NCBI RefSeq assembly: GCF_028882275.1
Contig: NZ_JARBUT010000028.1
Span: forward strand, 1 to 64,000
Direction: 5' to 3'
DNA: 64,000 nt
From: Nocardiopsis sp. N85
GTDB taxonomy: Bacteria > Actinomycetota > Actinomycetes > Streptosporangiales > Streptosporangiaceae
Part shown: in pieces, positions 16,370 through 24,412 of the stretch
Layout: every line of letters starts with the position of its first letter
Numbering within the stretch: position 1 is the stretch's first letter
The notes under the pieces: generated by a model
The model's input: only the letters and a program-made list of their open reading frames with translations
Databases searched by the model: none
What the model was told of the DNA's origin: nothing
Made by a program: the position numbers and the translations under genes

Positions 16370-17258
16370 TGCAACCTCCTCGCGCGGTGCGGCCGGAACC
16401 GCCTCCGCCGTCGTCGGTACCGTGATCGCCACCGCGCGTCGGTGAGAGCCCGTCGGGGCGACCGTCGCCCTCCCGGTCGAGGAGACCGACCCGATCCTTC
16501 ACGGGCCCCTCCCCTGCTCGACCGCCGGTGGCGCAGCGTGTGAAAGGTCTGAGGCGGCACCGCGCGGACGACGTCGGGCCTCGCCTTCGGGGCGACCCGC
16601 CCCCGACGGCGGATCATCGGCCTCGCGGGTTTCCCACGTGATGTTCTCGCCTTTTACACGAACATCCCGAAAAAAGAACACGGTGCGGTTGACAAAGAAT
16701 GCCGAACGCGCCGTACGGCCGTGACTCCAATGGTCGCGGTAGAACACATCACCTTCAGGATCGACGCATCCGAACTGCTCCCCACCGTCTTCCGAGGCCT
16801 GCGGGCGGGCCGAACGCGCATCAAGGCGGAACAGCACGGCACTCGCTTTGCCATTCGCCTCCATGAAGATGACACCCCGTTCGAAGGCCCGCATCCGGCA
16901 CCTGCCGCATTCCCTTAATGAATATGCCTGGTCCGACTCGGAAGTCACGCGTCCCACACCGACAAGGGTGACAATCGCGGCAGATCCGACCTTGAGGTCG
17001 ACATCCGCGGCAAGGGACCGCCGTACGGGCGGAAGTCGGACGGTGGCCGTCGCACTACGGTACGGCGGGGCGATCCCGTACGGTCGACGCGGTGTTCACG
17101 CCGACCGTGCGGGCACGGGACCTCGGCGGTCCGTCGTCCGGGCCCCGCCCGGAAGAGCCGGCCCCGCCCGGAAGAGCCGGCGCCGCCCGACGCGGACGAC
17201 GATCCCGATCGCGTCGCGGGTCCGCCCAGGGCCGCCGGGACACGTCCCGTGGGCGCGG
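16370..17258. other. Intergenic region, relatively AT-rich
   Basis: About 890 bp with no gene I can support. The middle (about 16,630-16,990) is clearly less GC-rich than its surroundings and contains short frames on both strands, for example at 16,721-16,918 plus and 16,499-16,957 minus. None has a recognisable domain or a convincing Shine-Dalgarno. The drop in GC suggests promoter sequence or a fragment of acquired DNA. Confidence 0.5.
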
Positions 17259-17984
17259 TCAGGAGGCGAGGTCGCGGGCGCGCACCAGCGCGGCGGCCCG
17301 GTTGCCGATCTTGACCCGCTCCAGCGCGCGCACGCCCTCGGGCAGGGCGACGCGACGCGTCCGCGCGGTGATCACGATGACGGCCTCCGGGGGCAGGACC
17401 CGGCCGAGCGAGGCGAGCGTCGCGCCCATCGGGTCCGAGCCCGGGACCTCGCCCGACCAGTGGGTCATGTCGCCGTAGGGGACGTCGGTGACGACCAGGT
17501 CGGCGGAGACCGGCTCGGTGAGGGTGAAGACGTCGGCGACCGCCGCCTCGTGCGACAGGTCGCCTCCGGCCTCGGCCAGCCCTCGGGCCAGGCCCCGGGC
17601 GTCCTCGGCACGCTCCACGTAGGAGGGGCGGCCGAAGTCGCGTGCCGCGCGGCGCAGCTCCTCCTCGCGTTCCGCCAGGCCCTCCGCGGTCAACAGCCGC
17701 AGGTTGCGCGCGGCCAGCCCTACCGCGTCGGGGTCGATATCGGTGGCGCGGACGGCGGTGATCCGCTCCCGGTGGAGCAGGCCCAGGACCGTCGCCAGAT
17801 ATCCGCTCCCGCAGCAGGGGTCCCACAGCCGTACGCTCGTGCGCCCGACGTGCACCGCGGCCCGCTGGAAGAGCTCGCTCGCCAGCCGCACCGGAAAACC
17901 CGGGAAGCCCGGCGCCGAGCGGAGCACCTGCCCGCTCGCCAACGCCGAACGGTCGGTCCGTTCCACGGCGTACCGATAGGTCAC
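17259..17984 (-). CDS. aviRa: AviRa-type 23S rRNA methyltransferase
   Basis: 241 residues. The N-terminal block VLRSAPGFPGFPVRLASELF and the SAM-binding WDPCCGSGYLATVLGLLHR closely match AviRa, the Streptomyces viridochromogenes enzyme that methylates 23S rRNA at G2535 and gives resistance to avilamycin. Later blocks DIDPDAVGLAARNL and TDVPYGDMTHW (NPPY-like catalytic motif) and the C-terminal RVKIGNRAAALVRA also fit. GTG 17984 is the start, with GGGGGAGG upstream. It is a single gene and no orthosomycin pathway is visible, so it may be intrinsic resistance or a housekeeping rRNA modifier. The function assignment rests on motif resemblance. Confidence 0.85.
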   Translation of the reverse strand: MTYRYAVERTDRSALASGQVLRSAPGFPGFPVRLASELFQRAAVHVGRTSVRLWDPCCGSGYLATVLGLLHRERITAVRATDIDPDAVGLAARNLRLLTAEGLAEREEELRRAARDFGRPSYVERAEDARGLARGLAEAGGDLSHEAAVADVFTLTEPVSADLVVTDVPYGDMTHWSGEVPGSDPMGATLASLGRVLPPEAVIVITARTRRVALPEGVRALERVKIGNRAAALVRARDLAS

Positions 17985-18183
17985 GGTCGTGCCTCCCCCG
18001 AGCGGTGGTGCCCGACGGCCCGCTCCCCGCCTCCGGTGAACGGCTCCGCCCCGTCCGTGCCCGCCGTGTTCCCCATCGTCCCCCGGCCGCTCTCGGTCGC
18101 CCCGCACGCACCGCCCCCGTGGTGGCGATCGCAGCCCCGAGAACGGCGAAGGCCCGACACCTGGGGTGCCGGGCCTTCCACTG

Positions 18184-18258
18184 CGGTCCTGACGGGATTT
18201 GAACCCGCGGCCTCCACCTTGACAGGGTGGCGAGCACTCCTAGCTGCTCCACAGGACC
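18184..18258 (-). tRNA. tRNA-Asp (GTC), first copy
   Basis: 75-nt cloverleaf on the minus strand. Acceptor GGTCCTG pairs with CAGGACC, discriminator G. Anticodon stem CCACC/GGTGG encloses loop CTGTCAA with anticodon GTC. TGG-arm GCGGGTTCAAATCCCGT is canonical. Sequence is identical to the tRNA-Asp at 30963-31037. Confidence 0.97.
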
Positions 18259-18377
18259 TCGTTGCTGGTACAACTCTAGCGCGACTCCGGAGTGGTTCGT
18301 ACCGTCGTCCCCATAAAGTGGCTCAAGACGCCTCGAACGTCCGACCGTGTTCCCGTCCCTCGGAGAGGATCCCGCGC
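18259..18377. promoter_or_regulatory. Promoter region of S4 gene and tRNA-Asp
   Basis: Short divergent region containing the tRNA-Asp promoter on minus and the promoter of the S4 protein on plus. No clear -35/-10 pair was identified by eye. Confidence 0.4.
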
Positions 18378-18785
18378 GTGAGCGACGCATCGGCCCCCCT
18401 TCCGTCCGGCCCCGACAGCACCCGGGTCGACCGCTGGCTGTGGGCCGTCCGCCTCACCAAGACCCGGTCCGACGCCGCCCAGGCCTGCCGTGGCGGCCAT
18501 GTGCGGGTCAACGACCGCCCGGCCAAACCCGCCTCCGTGGTGAAGGCCGGCGACGAGGTCCGGGTGCGGTTGCACGGCACCACCCGGATCGTCGAGGTGA
18601 GCCACGTCCTGGAGAAGCGGGTGGGCGCGCCGCTGGCGGCCCGGTGTTACGTGGACAACACGCCCGAGCTCCCGGCCCAGGCGACGATCCCCGTCATCCG
18701 GCGGGACCGGGGCGCGGGCCGACCCACCAAGAAGGACCGCCGCCTGTTGGACCGGCTGCGCTGCGACCTTCCCCCACCCGTCTGA
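18378..18785 (+). CDS. S4-domain RNA-binding protein (Hsp15-like)
   Basis: 135 residues with an S4 RNA-binding domain at about 15-80: RVDRWLWAVRLTKTRSDAAQ, GHVRVNDRPAKPASVVKAGD, EVRVRL. This is the layout of Hsp15/HslR, the ribosome-associated heat-shock protein that binds stalled 50S subunits carrying peptidyl-tRNA. A basic C-terminal tail (RRDRGAGRPTKKDRRLLDRL) is also typical. Start is GTG 18378, with GGAGAGGAT upstream. It is adjacent to a tRNA gene on the opposite strand. Hsp15-like assignment is by domain; the exact cellular role in actinomycetes is not established. Confidence 0.9.
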   Translation: MSDASAPLPSGPDSTRVDRWLWAVRLTKTRSDAAQACRGGHVRVNDRPAKPASVVKAGDEVRVRLHGTTRIVEVSHVLEKRVGAPLAARCYVDNTPELPAQATIPVIRRDRGAGRPTKKDRRLLDRLRCDLPPPV

Positions 18786-18839
18786 CGGTTCCGGCACTAG
18801 AGATCCCCCATGCCGCTCCCGAGCCCCCGGCATCCGAAC

Positions 18840-19489
18840 CACTGACGTCCGGCCGTGACGCCGACGTCTTCGCCCTGGACGATCCGCCGGTGTTCCGCCG
18901 CGACCGGGACGGCCGTTCCCCTGCCGCCGAGGCGACGATGACGCGGCACGCGACCGGTCTCGGTCTCCCCGTACCGCGCGTGCACGCCGTCGACGGGCCC
19001 GAACCGGTGATGGAGCGGCCGCACTGACCGCCCCTGTCGCACGCGGCGCTGACCGACGGGATCTCCGCGCGGGAGACGACCCGGGTGACGGCCGACCTCC
19101 GGACGCGGCTGTACGCCCCGCCCGCGCCCGGCGGAGGTGCAGGGTCCATGCCGCACGTGGACCCGCGCCCGGACGACATCGTGCTGACCGACGCGGGTCC
19201 GGTGCTCATCGACCGGACGAACGCGCGGGTGGGCGAGGCCGACCTGGACGTGTCGATGTCGGCGCTGATCCTGGCGCAGGTGTCGCTCGCCGGGACGTTC
19301 CCGCCTCCGGTGCGCGCGGCGGCCGGCGCGCTGCCGGACGCCTCCCCGGCGTGCACCGACGGCGACGCGGTGAGACCGGTGGACGAAGCGATGGGGACGC
19401 GCTCGACCGACCCGGATCAGACCCCCGAGGAGACCGCGGCCCTGACCGCGTCCGCCGCCCGGATCCTCGACCGGGCCGGATCGATGTGA
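18840..19489 (+). pseudogene. Decayed aminoglycoside phosphotransferase-like gene
   Basis: One reading frame carries a kinase-like phosphotransferase (APH fold): LTSGRDADVFALDD at the start, then VMERP, a Brenner-type region, then LTDAGPVLIDRTNARVGEA. The frame is interrupted by an in-frame TGA at 19025-19027, exactly where relatives read MERLDGPT. Key residues have also decayed: the catalytic HxDxxxxN reads HVDPRPDD, and IDWTN has become IDRTN. No start codon with a Shine-Dalgarno is evident. I read this as a pseudogene of an APH-type (choline/aminoglycoside kinase) protein. A sequencing error cannot explain the multiple motif losses. Confidence 0.78.
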
Positions 19490-19745
19490 CCCGGGGACCG
19501 CGACCGGCCCGCCGACGGGGCCCGAAGGGCCCTCCGCCGAAGGCCTGAGGCCGGTGGTCCCTCCGGGGGAGCCGTGTCCGCACACGCCGACCCGGAAGGA
19601 CCCTGAGATCCCCCAGGGGTACTCGGGGAGGGGTGTCGGCCGGGGGCCCGCGGGGCCGGAATCTTCCGGGGGGATCCCGATACCGCCACGGCCCGGGGGC
19701 GAACAGAGTGGAGACGAAGCGTTCACCCCTCGAAAGGGACCACCG

Positions 19746-20450
19746 ATGCCGTCTCCTCCCCCCGCCGCTCCGACCGCCCGCCGACGTCGTGGCGTGGTCT
19801 CCCTCACGGCGGTGACCGTCCTGTGCGCGTTGATCGCCCTGGTGTCCGTCGGCGCCTACGTCGGCCTCGATCCGGACGAGTCCAGGGTCGGCCTGCGCCC
19901 CTGGGCCCTGCACTACCCGTTCCTCGTCGTCCATGTGATGTGCTCGGTGATCGCCCTGGTGACCGCTCCGCTGCAACTGTGGCCCGCGCTGCGGCGCGGC
20001 GGGGCCCACCGCGTGATCGGCCGGATCCACCTGTTCGCGGGGGTGTTCCCGGGCGCGGTCTCGGGGCTGGTGGTCGCGGTGATGAGCACCTACGGCCCGA
20101 TCGCGCAGACGGGCTTCATTCTCCTGGCCGTGCTGTGGTTCACCACCGCCGCGGCGGGGTGGCGGGCGGTCAGGGGCGGACGGTACGCCGACCACCGGAA
20201 GTGGATGGTGCGCGCGTTCTCGCTGACCATGGCGGGGGTGATGCTGCGAGTGCTGCTGCCGCTGTCGATGGCCGCCCTCGCCCCCCTGATGGGCCCGGAG
20301 TACGGGGAGGAGGACCTCTTCGTCGCGGTCTATCCGGCGATCGCGTGGCTGTGCTGGGTGCCCAACCTCCTCATCGCCGAGTTGTACCTGCGGCGTCGAG
20401 GCCGGACCGACGTCCGGGAGCCCGCCCCGGCCGGGGACGTGCGGGGCTGA
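19746..20450 (+). CDS. DUF2306 membrane protein
   Basis: 234 residues with about seven hydrophobic helices. Motifs LHYPFLVVHVMCSVIALVTA, HRVIGRIHLFAG and YADHRKWMVRAFSLT fit the DUF2306 family: His residues on helix ends, with a conserved H-R-x-x-G-R/K segment. The function of this family is unknown; His distribution suggests a cytochrome b561-like fold. I choose ATG 19746, right at the start of a typical positively charged N-terminus. Convergent with the downstream hydrolase; stops are two bases apart. Confidence 0.85.
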   Translation: MPSPPPAAPTARRRRGVVSLTAVTVLCALIALVSVGAYVGLDPDESRVGLRPWALHYPFLVVHVMCSVIALVTAPLQLWPALRRGGAHRVIGRIHLFAGVFPGAVSGLVVAVMSTYGPIAQTGFILLAVLWFTTAAAGWRAVRGGRYADHRKWMVRAFSLTMAGVMLRVLLPLSMAALAPLMGPEYGEEDLFVAVYPAIAWLCWVPNLLIAELYLRRRGRTDVREPAPAGDVRG

Positions 20451-20451
20451 G

Positions 20452-21273
20452 TCAGCGGGAGCGGTCGGCCGACCACCCCAGCGGGTGCCCGGCGAGGAAG
20501 TCGAGGACCTCACGGGTGGCCTTGGCCTCGTCCTCGTGCAGGTAACCGTGGCGCAGGCCGGGCAGCACGAGCAGACGTGCGTTCGGGATGCGCTCGGCGA
20601 GCAGGGCGGCGTTGCCGACCGGGGTGAGTTCGTCGTCCTCTCCGTGCACCACCAGGGTCGGCGCCTGGATCGAGGGCAGCGCGTCCCATCCGTCGTGGCC
20701 GCCGCTCGCCCCGAAGTGCAGGCGCTGGGCACGCAGCGGACCGCGCGGCAGGACGCGGGCGACGGTGTCGGGGTGGGCGGCCGCCCACCCCGACGAGTAG
20801 AAGAGCGGCCCGATCATCTCGCGCCCGGCCGCCGTGCCCGCCCGGCGCAGGGCCAGGGTGGACTCGCGGGGGCGCTCCACCTCGTGGGGGCCGCCCGGGG
20901 CGGTGGCGCCCAGGACGAGGGCGCCCAGGCGTTCGGGGGCGCGGACCGCGAACCGCTGGGCGACCTTGCCGCCCATCGAGAACCCGTAGACGTGGGCTCG
21001 GTCGATGCCCAGCGCGTCGAGAACGGCCAGGGCGTCGTCGACGAACAGGTCCAGGGTGTAGGGCTCGTCGAGCGGGGCGCCGCTGTCCCCGGTACCGCGG
21101 AAGTCCATCCGCACCACCCGGTGCCGACGGGCCAGGGCGGCGTGCGGCCCGTCCCACATCTCGTGGTCCAGGGACTGGCCGTTGAACAACAGGAGGGGGT
21201 CGCCCTCTCCGAGGACGTCGTACCAGATGCGGGTTCCGTCGGAAGCGGTCACGTGGCTCACGGAGCCGGACAT
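20452..21273 (-). CDS. Alpha/beta hydrolase
   Basis: 273 residues of an alpha/beta-hydrolase fold. The nucleophile elbow GFSMGG gives the catalytic Ser, HGEDDELTPV the acidic residue, and GLRHGYLHE the His. The strand-loop MDFRGTGDSGAP precedes the cap. It resembles 3-oxoadipate enol-lactonase or epoxide-hydrolase-like esterases but no substrate can be assigned. Start ATG 21273 gives MSGSVSHVTASDGTRIWYDV, the normal N-terminus. Same strand as the upstream nucleotidyltransferase, 34 bp apart, so possibly cotranscribed. Confidence 0.9.
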   Translation of the reverse strand: MSGSVSHVTASDGTRIWYDVLGEGDPLLLFNGQSLDHEMWDGPHAALARRHRVVRMDFRGTGDSGAPLDEPYTLDLFVDDALAVLDALGIDRAHVYGFSMGGKVAQRFAVRAPERLGALVLGATAPGGPHEVERPRESTLALRRAGTAAGREMIGPLFYSSGWAAAHPDTVARVLPRGPLRAQRLHFGASGGHDGWDALPSIQAPTLVVHGEDDELTPVGNAALLAERIPNARLLVLPGLRHGYLHEDEAKATREVLDFLAGHPLGWSADRSR

Positions 21274-21307
21274 TACCTGAAAAACCGCCCATCGGCCGTG
21301 GTCCCGG

Positions 21308-22111
21308 TCACCGGGGCGCCTTCTCCCCGTGGACCCTGCGGTACTCGTCGGCGACACGGGGTGCGAGGTCGTCGATGATCATGCGCAGCGTCCCCCGGTC
21401 CGCGGCGGGGTCCAGGGCGACCTCTGCGGTGCGCCACAGCGGCCCCGCCCACTCGGGGTGGTACCGGCCGACGACCTCCGCCGATCGCGTCAGATCGCTG
21501 GTCCACCCGCCCCAGACCGGCATGACCAGGGTGAAGGCGCTGCGGAGGGTCTTGCGGGAGGAACCGCGCACGAGGGCGCGCACGGCCGCCTCGGTGTCGG
21601 CGTCCGCCGCCCGCGCCCGCCAGCGCTCCGGGAACAGGTACAGGTCGCCGTTGGTCTCCCGGGCCAGCAGCGAGGTGGGGCGGTAGGCGGGCAGCCGGTC
21701 GGCGAGGTCGGCCCCGAACAGCGGCGTGCACAGGCGCGAGACGAAGAAACCACCGTCGTGGGGGTCGTCGAGGATCGCCGCCGCTCCCTCCAGGAGGACA
21801 CCGACCCCGTCCACCGGCTCGAAGGCGGCGTCGATTTCCGCCTCGATCAGCCGGGCGGCGGCCCGGTGCCCCTCGGTGGGGGGTTCGTGGAAGACCAGCA
21901 TGAGGTCCAGGTCCGAACGCCCCGGGCGGGCCGTCCCGCGCGGGACGCTGCCGTACAGGTAGGCCCCGTGCAGGGCGTCGCCGTAGGTCCGGGCGATCCG
22001 CTCCCGCGCCGCCTCGACCACCGGCGCGAACACCGGGTCCACGAGATCGAGAGAGCCCTCCCGGGCGATCGTCCCGTCGGCGTTCAGTCCCTTGTCCTCA
22101 TGCTCGTCCAT
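21308..22111 (-). CDS. Nucleotidyltransferase (aminoglycoside adenylyltransferase-like)
   Basis: 267 residues. The N-terminal half contains the pol-beta-type nucleotidyltransferase signature YGSVPRGTARPGRSDLDLML (G-S-x-x-R-G ... S-D-x-D-L), which holds the Mg-binding acidic pair. The C-terminal helical half resembles a substrate-binding domain of the adenylyltransferase type. Such proteins transfer AMP to an antibiotic or a toxin partner; which is unclear. The ATG at 22111 is preferred because the preceding codons are low complexity. It lies just upstream of the alpha/beta hydrolase on the same strand. Confidence 0.85.
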   Translation of the reverse strand: MDEHEDKGLNADGTIAREGSLDLVDPVFAPVVEAARERIARTYGDALHGAYLYGSVPRGTARPGRSDLDLMLVFHEPPTEGHRAAARLIEAEIDAAFEPVDGVGVLLEGAAAILDDPHDGGFFVSRLCTPLFGADLADRLPAYRPTSLLARETNGDLYLFPERWRARAADADTEAAVRALVRGSSRKTLRSAFTLVMPVWGGWTSDLTRSAEVVGRYHPEWAGPLWRTAEVALDPAADRGTLRMIIDDLAPRVADEYRRVHGEKAPR

Positions 22112-22237
22112 GGTGTCCACCCTGGCGCGGCCCCGGCGGGGCGGCAACGGGTTTCCGACCCCGCCCGCCACCGACGCGCCACGCCGTCACGCCGTCACGC
22201 CGTCACGCGGCGACCGCGGTCCGACCCGGAACATCGA

Positions 22238-23032
22238 TCACCAACGGTCGAGGCGGGTCGTGAAGACCGCCTCGGTCCGATCACCCGAGAGAACGATCTC
22301 CGACCATTCGACGACCCGCCCGAGCGTGTCGATCGACGTCTTCCGCACGTCCATCACCGCCACCCCGGCGCTCAGACCGAGTTCGCCGGCCTCCTCCACC
22401 GTCGGCGGGCGGGAGATGACGCGCTCCACCACACGGTCGAGTTCGATGCCGACGCTGTCCAGCTGGCTCTGTGTTCCTCCCGGCCACGGCTCCGCGGCCT
22501 GGTCGAACAGGTCCGGGTTCTCCTCGATGAGACCGACCACCAGGTACGAGCGCACCAGCTCGAAGGGGAAGCGTCCGTCCTTGTGCCGGGTGCGGTAGCG
22601 GCGTTCCAGGAGGTCGTCCCCCTCGGCCAGCCCGAAGACCCCCGCGAGCACGGCGTCCGCCTTCACGCGCTCGTAGGTCGCGCTGAACACGAGGTCGTCC
22701 ACGTCCAGGCCCGTGTCGCGTTCGATGGCGCCCGTGGACAGTCGCTCCTCCAGATCCGCCCGGACACGGTTCTTCTCCCACTGGTGCCGGTCGTTGGAAC
22801 GCCGGACCCGGCTCCCGGGCTCGCGCACCACGTCGCCGCCCTCGGGCCGCCTCTCGATCAGCCCCTCCCCCAAGAGGAGACCGAGCGCCCGCCGCACCGT
22901 CGGCGGCCCCTCGCCGTAGCGCTCGCCCAACGCCGCCTCCGAAGGCAGTCGGTCTCCCGGGGCCGGTTCCCCCGACCGGATCCGCCCCCGCAGGTCCTCC
23001 GCGATCCGCTCGTACGCCTTCTCGCCGGTCAT
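22238..23032 (-). CDS. GntR/HutC family transcriptional regulator
   Basis: 264 residues: a winged-helix GntR domain at 1-70 (YERIAEDLRGRIRSGEPAPG, LPSEAALGERYG, VRRALGLLLGEGLIERRPEG), then a UTRA ligand domain. HutC-type GntR proteins sense small effectors. They are also the type of repressor (KorSA) found next to integrase/excisionase modules in actinomycete integrative elements. This one is about 270 bp from a tyrosine-integrase relic, which raises the possibility that it is left from an older insertion; that is inference. The initiator ATG at 23032 looks natural. Confidence 0.9.
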   Translation of the reverse strand: MTGEKAYERIAEDLRGRIRSGEPAPGDRLPSEAALGERYGEGPPTVRRALGLLLGEGLIERRPEGGDVVREPGSRVRRSNDRHQWEKNRVRADLEERLSTGAIERDTGLDVDDLVFSATYERVKADAVLAGVFGLAEGDDLLERRYRTRHKDGRFPFELVRSYLVVGLIEENPDLFDQAAEPWPGGTQSQLDSVGIELDRVVERVISRPPTVEEAGELGLSAGVAVMDVRKTSIDTLGRVVEWSEIVLSGDRTEAVFTTRLDRW

Positions 23033-23307
23033 CGGCGACCCCCCCGGTCCTCATCCTCGCCACCATCGACCCTCATCACCGAGAGACTCCGACCATAAAC
23101 ACGAAGGCCGCCGCGTCCCCCTCGGGTTCTCGGAAAAGCCGGAAGGGACGGCCGGGAACGGAGCGCCCCCACACGACGCCTGCCGTGCCCGGTGGTCCGC
23201 GAACGCCCGGCGCCCACGCCAGAAGGGCGGCGCGGAGCCCGGAGCAGCTCGCCCGACCGCCGGGCCCACGGGGGCGGCGCAGGCCGATCTGGGCGTCGTG
23301 TACGTGC
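23033..23307. other. Intergenic region between GntR gene and integrase relic
   Basis: Likely holds the GntR promoter (a relatively AT-rich stretch near 23,075-23,105). No gene is supported. Confidence 0.5.
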
Positions 23308-23343
23308 AGCGCCAGATCGAGGAGACACGCCGCCGCTACTGAG
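23308..23343 (+). pseudogene. Integrase C-terminus relic A
   Basis: The last codons read QRQIEETRRRY followed by TGA (23341-23343) and match the C-terminus of integrase relic B at 30695-30724 residue for residue. Everything upstream of the Q is different sequence, so only 12 codons of an older tyrosine recombinase remain. Same strand and same spacing to the following hairpin and tRNA fragment as in relic B. Confidence 0.8.
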
Positions 23344-23421
23344 CCGACCGGAAATTCAGCGCGTATTCAGCGCGGGTGTCCACCGGCACCCGCCGCCGTC
23401 CACCGAGAACCACCGAGGCAC

Positions 23422-23465
23422 AAAAAGGGCCCGTCACCTGTTCGCACAGGTGACGGGCCCTTTTT
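23422..23465. terminator. Integrase terminator, left copy
   Basis: Perfect hairpin: 14-bp arms GGGCCCGTCACCTG and CAGGTGACGGGCCC with a 6-nt loop, flanked by A5 and T5, so it can work in both directions. The right-hand copy (30805-30847) has different bases in the arms that keep the pairing. Confidence 0.92.
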
Positions 23466-23524
23466 GCATGTCTTGGGTTTGTGGCTAGGGGCGGGGTCGA
23501 ACCGCCGACCTTCCGCTTTTCAGG
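23459..23524. repeat. 66-bp direct repeat, left attachment-site copy
   Basis: Perfectly identical to 30841-30906. It runs from the tail of the integrase terminator into the 3' part of a tRNA-Phe sequence. Together with the right copy it delimits the tRNA-anchored element of about 7.4 kb; the core att site is the tRNA part (23482-23524). Confidence 0.92.
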
Positions 23525-23548
23525 TCTAAAAGCCTGAGCGATGTAGCC
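23482..23548 (-). pseudogene. Degenerate tRNA-Phe (attachment-site copy)
   Basis: The 3' 43 nt are an exact copy of tRNA-Phe (anticodon GAA side arm, TGG-arm, 3' acceptor). The 5' half is different but still tRNA-like: GGCTACA opens it and GCTCAG sits where a D-stem would be, yet only five acceptor bases pair and the D-arm is too short. It is the far att junction left by insertion at the true tRNA-Phe (30864-30937). Confidence 0.75.
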
Positions 23549-23714
23549 ACCTGCGTCTTTCCACGTCCGACCTGAGCGAGAAACGCATAGGCGGAATGTG
23601 GATCAGACAGTAGCGGCGAGCGTCCGCCACCGCAACCCCTTCCGGAGAACCGCTACCGCACCGACCGCCGCCGTGCCAGGATGCCGACAACACCCCCCGA
23701 CCGAGGGAGCCGTG

Positions 23715-24026
23715 ATGAGCACCCGCGCCCTGATCCCCACCACCCTCCTCCTGGCCGCCGCGGTGACCGCGTGCGGAGGCGGCGAGACCACCCCGGAGAG
23801 CATGACCGTCGACGCCGAGGTGATGTGCGAGGACTTCGTCCAGCGCGAGCTGGACACCACCGCCGAGTTCTCCGGCACCGAGGCGGCCGTCGCCGACGCC
23901 GACGTGTGGACGTACGAGGTGACGGGGGATGTCACCCACGACGGCGCCAGCACCTCCTACACCTGCACGGTGGCCACCGACGAGAGCAGCGAGGAGTGGA
24001 CGCTGACCGACCTCACCTTCGAGTGA
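23715..24026 (+). CDS. Small secreted lipoprotein, DUF4333-like
   Basis: 103 residues. A signal peptide with lipobox (LLLAAAVTAC) puts lipid on Cys20, followed by GGGETTPESMTVDAEVMCEDFV. The rest is a small domain with two further Cys (Cys39-region and Cys96-region) that resembles small actinomycete lipoproteins of the DUF4333 type; function is unknown. ATG 23715 is preceded by GAGGGAGCC. It is the first gene inside the left att junction. Could be a surface/exclusion-type protein, but nothing in the sequence shows that. Confidence 0.8.
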   Translation: MSTRALIPTTLLLAAAVTACGGGETTPESMTVDAEVMCEDFVQRELDTTAEFSGTEAAVADADVWTYEVTGDVTHDGASTSYTCTVATDESSEEWTLTDLTFE

Positions 24027-24131
24027 CACCCTCCTCACTTCTGGGCATTTTCTGAGCATCAAGACTGGGCATCATCGCTCCATCCCGACGGCTAGCAGTA
24101 GGCGCCCGAACGCGAGTACACTCCGTGGTGG

Positions 24132-24182
24132 GTGCTTAGGTAAAGCACGGGGAAGGCCCTCGACGTCGTCGGGGGCCCTCTT
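24132..24182. terminator. Hairpin after DUF397 gene
   Basis: Two hairpins lie in the gap downstream of the HTH/DUF397 pair. The one nearer the DUF397 stop (about 24151-24182, GGCCCTCGACG, loop, CGTCGGGGGCC-like) is the probable terminator of the minus-strand operon. A short palindrome GTGCTTAGGTAAAGCAC (24132-24148) precedes it. Confidence 0.6.
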
Positions 24183-24192
24183 CGTATGCGTA

Positions 24193-24393
24193 CTACAGGC
24201 TGGTCGAGCGCACCGCCCCGAGAAGCGCAGACCACTGGTCGCCGGAGAAAGTCAGGTGGCCGTCCTGAGGGTGCTGACTGTCGCGAACCGCAGCGCCGCT
24301 GGGCAAGTCCGCGACCTCCACGCAGTTCTCGCCCTGCGCGGAGGAGTAGGAAGACTTACGGAAGATCGGCTCGGTGTGGGTGTCGGTAAGCAT
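24193..24393 (-). CDS. DUF397 protein
   Basis: 66 residues, nearly all of it a DUF397 domain: FRKSSYSSAQGENCVEVADL, then AAVRDSQHP, then FSGDQWSALLGAVRS. DUF397 proteins are almost always encoded beside a helix-turn-helix protein of the WhiJ type, and as in other actinomycetes this gene lies just downstream, 19 bp from the HTH stop. The pair is thought to work together in developmental or stress control; the molecular role is not settled. ATG 24393 fits the usual length. Confidence 0.92.
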   Translation of the reverse strand: MLTDTHTEPIFRKSSYSSAQGENCVEVADLPSGAAVRDSQHPQDGHLTFSGDQWSALLGAVRSTSL

Positions 24394-24412
24394 CGGACGG
24401 TCCTCTACTCGG

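Noticed and set aside
16499..16957. 152-codon minus frame upstream of narJ
   Set aside because: Parts look protein-like (EANGKASAVLFRLD) but it lacks a domain and a ribosome binding site, and an overlapping plus frame is equally good.
18347..19027. Plus frame overlapping the S4 gene and entering the APH-like pseudogene
   Set aside because: Only its last part is homologous to phosphotransferases; the first part is an out-of-frame reading of the S4 gene.
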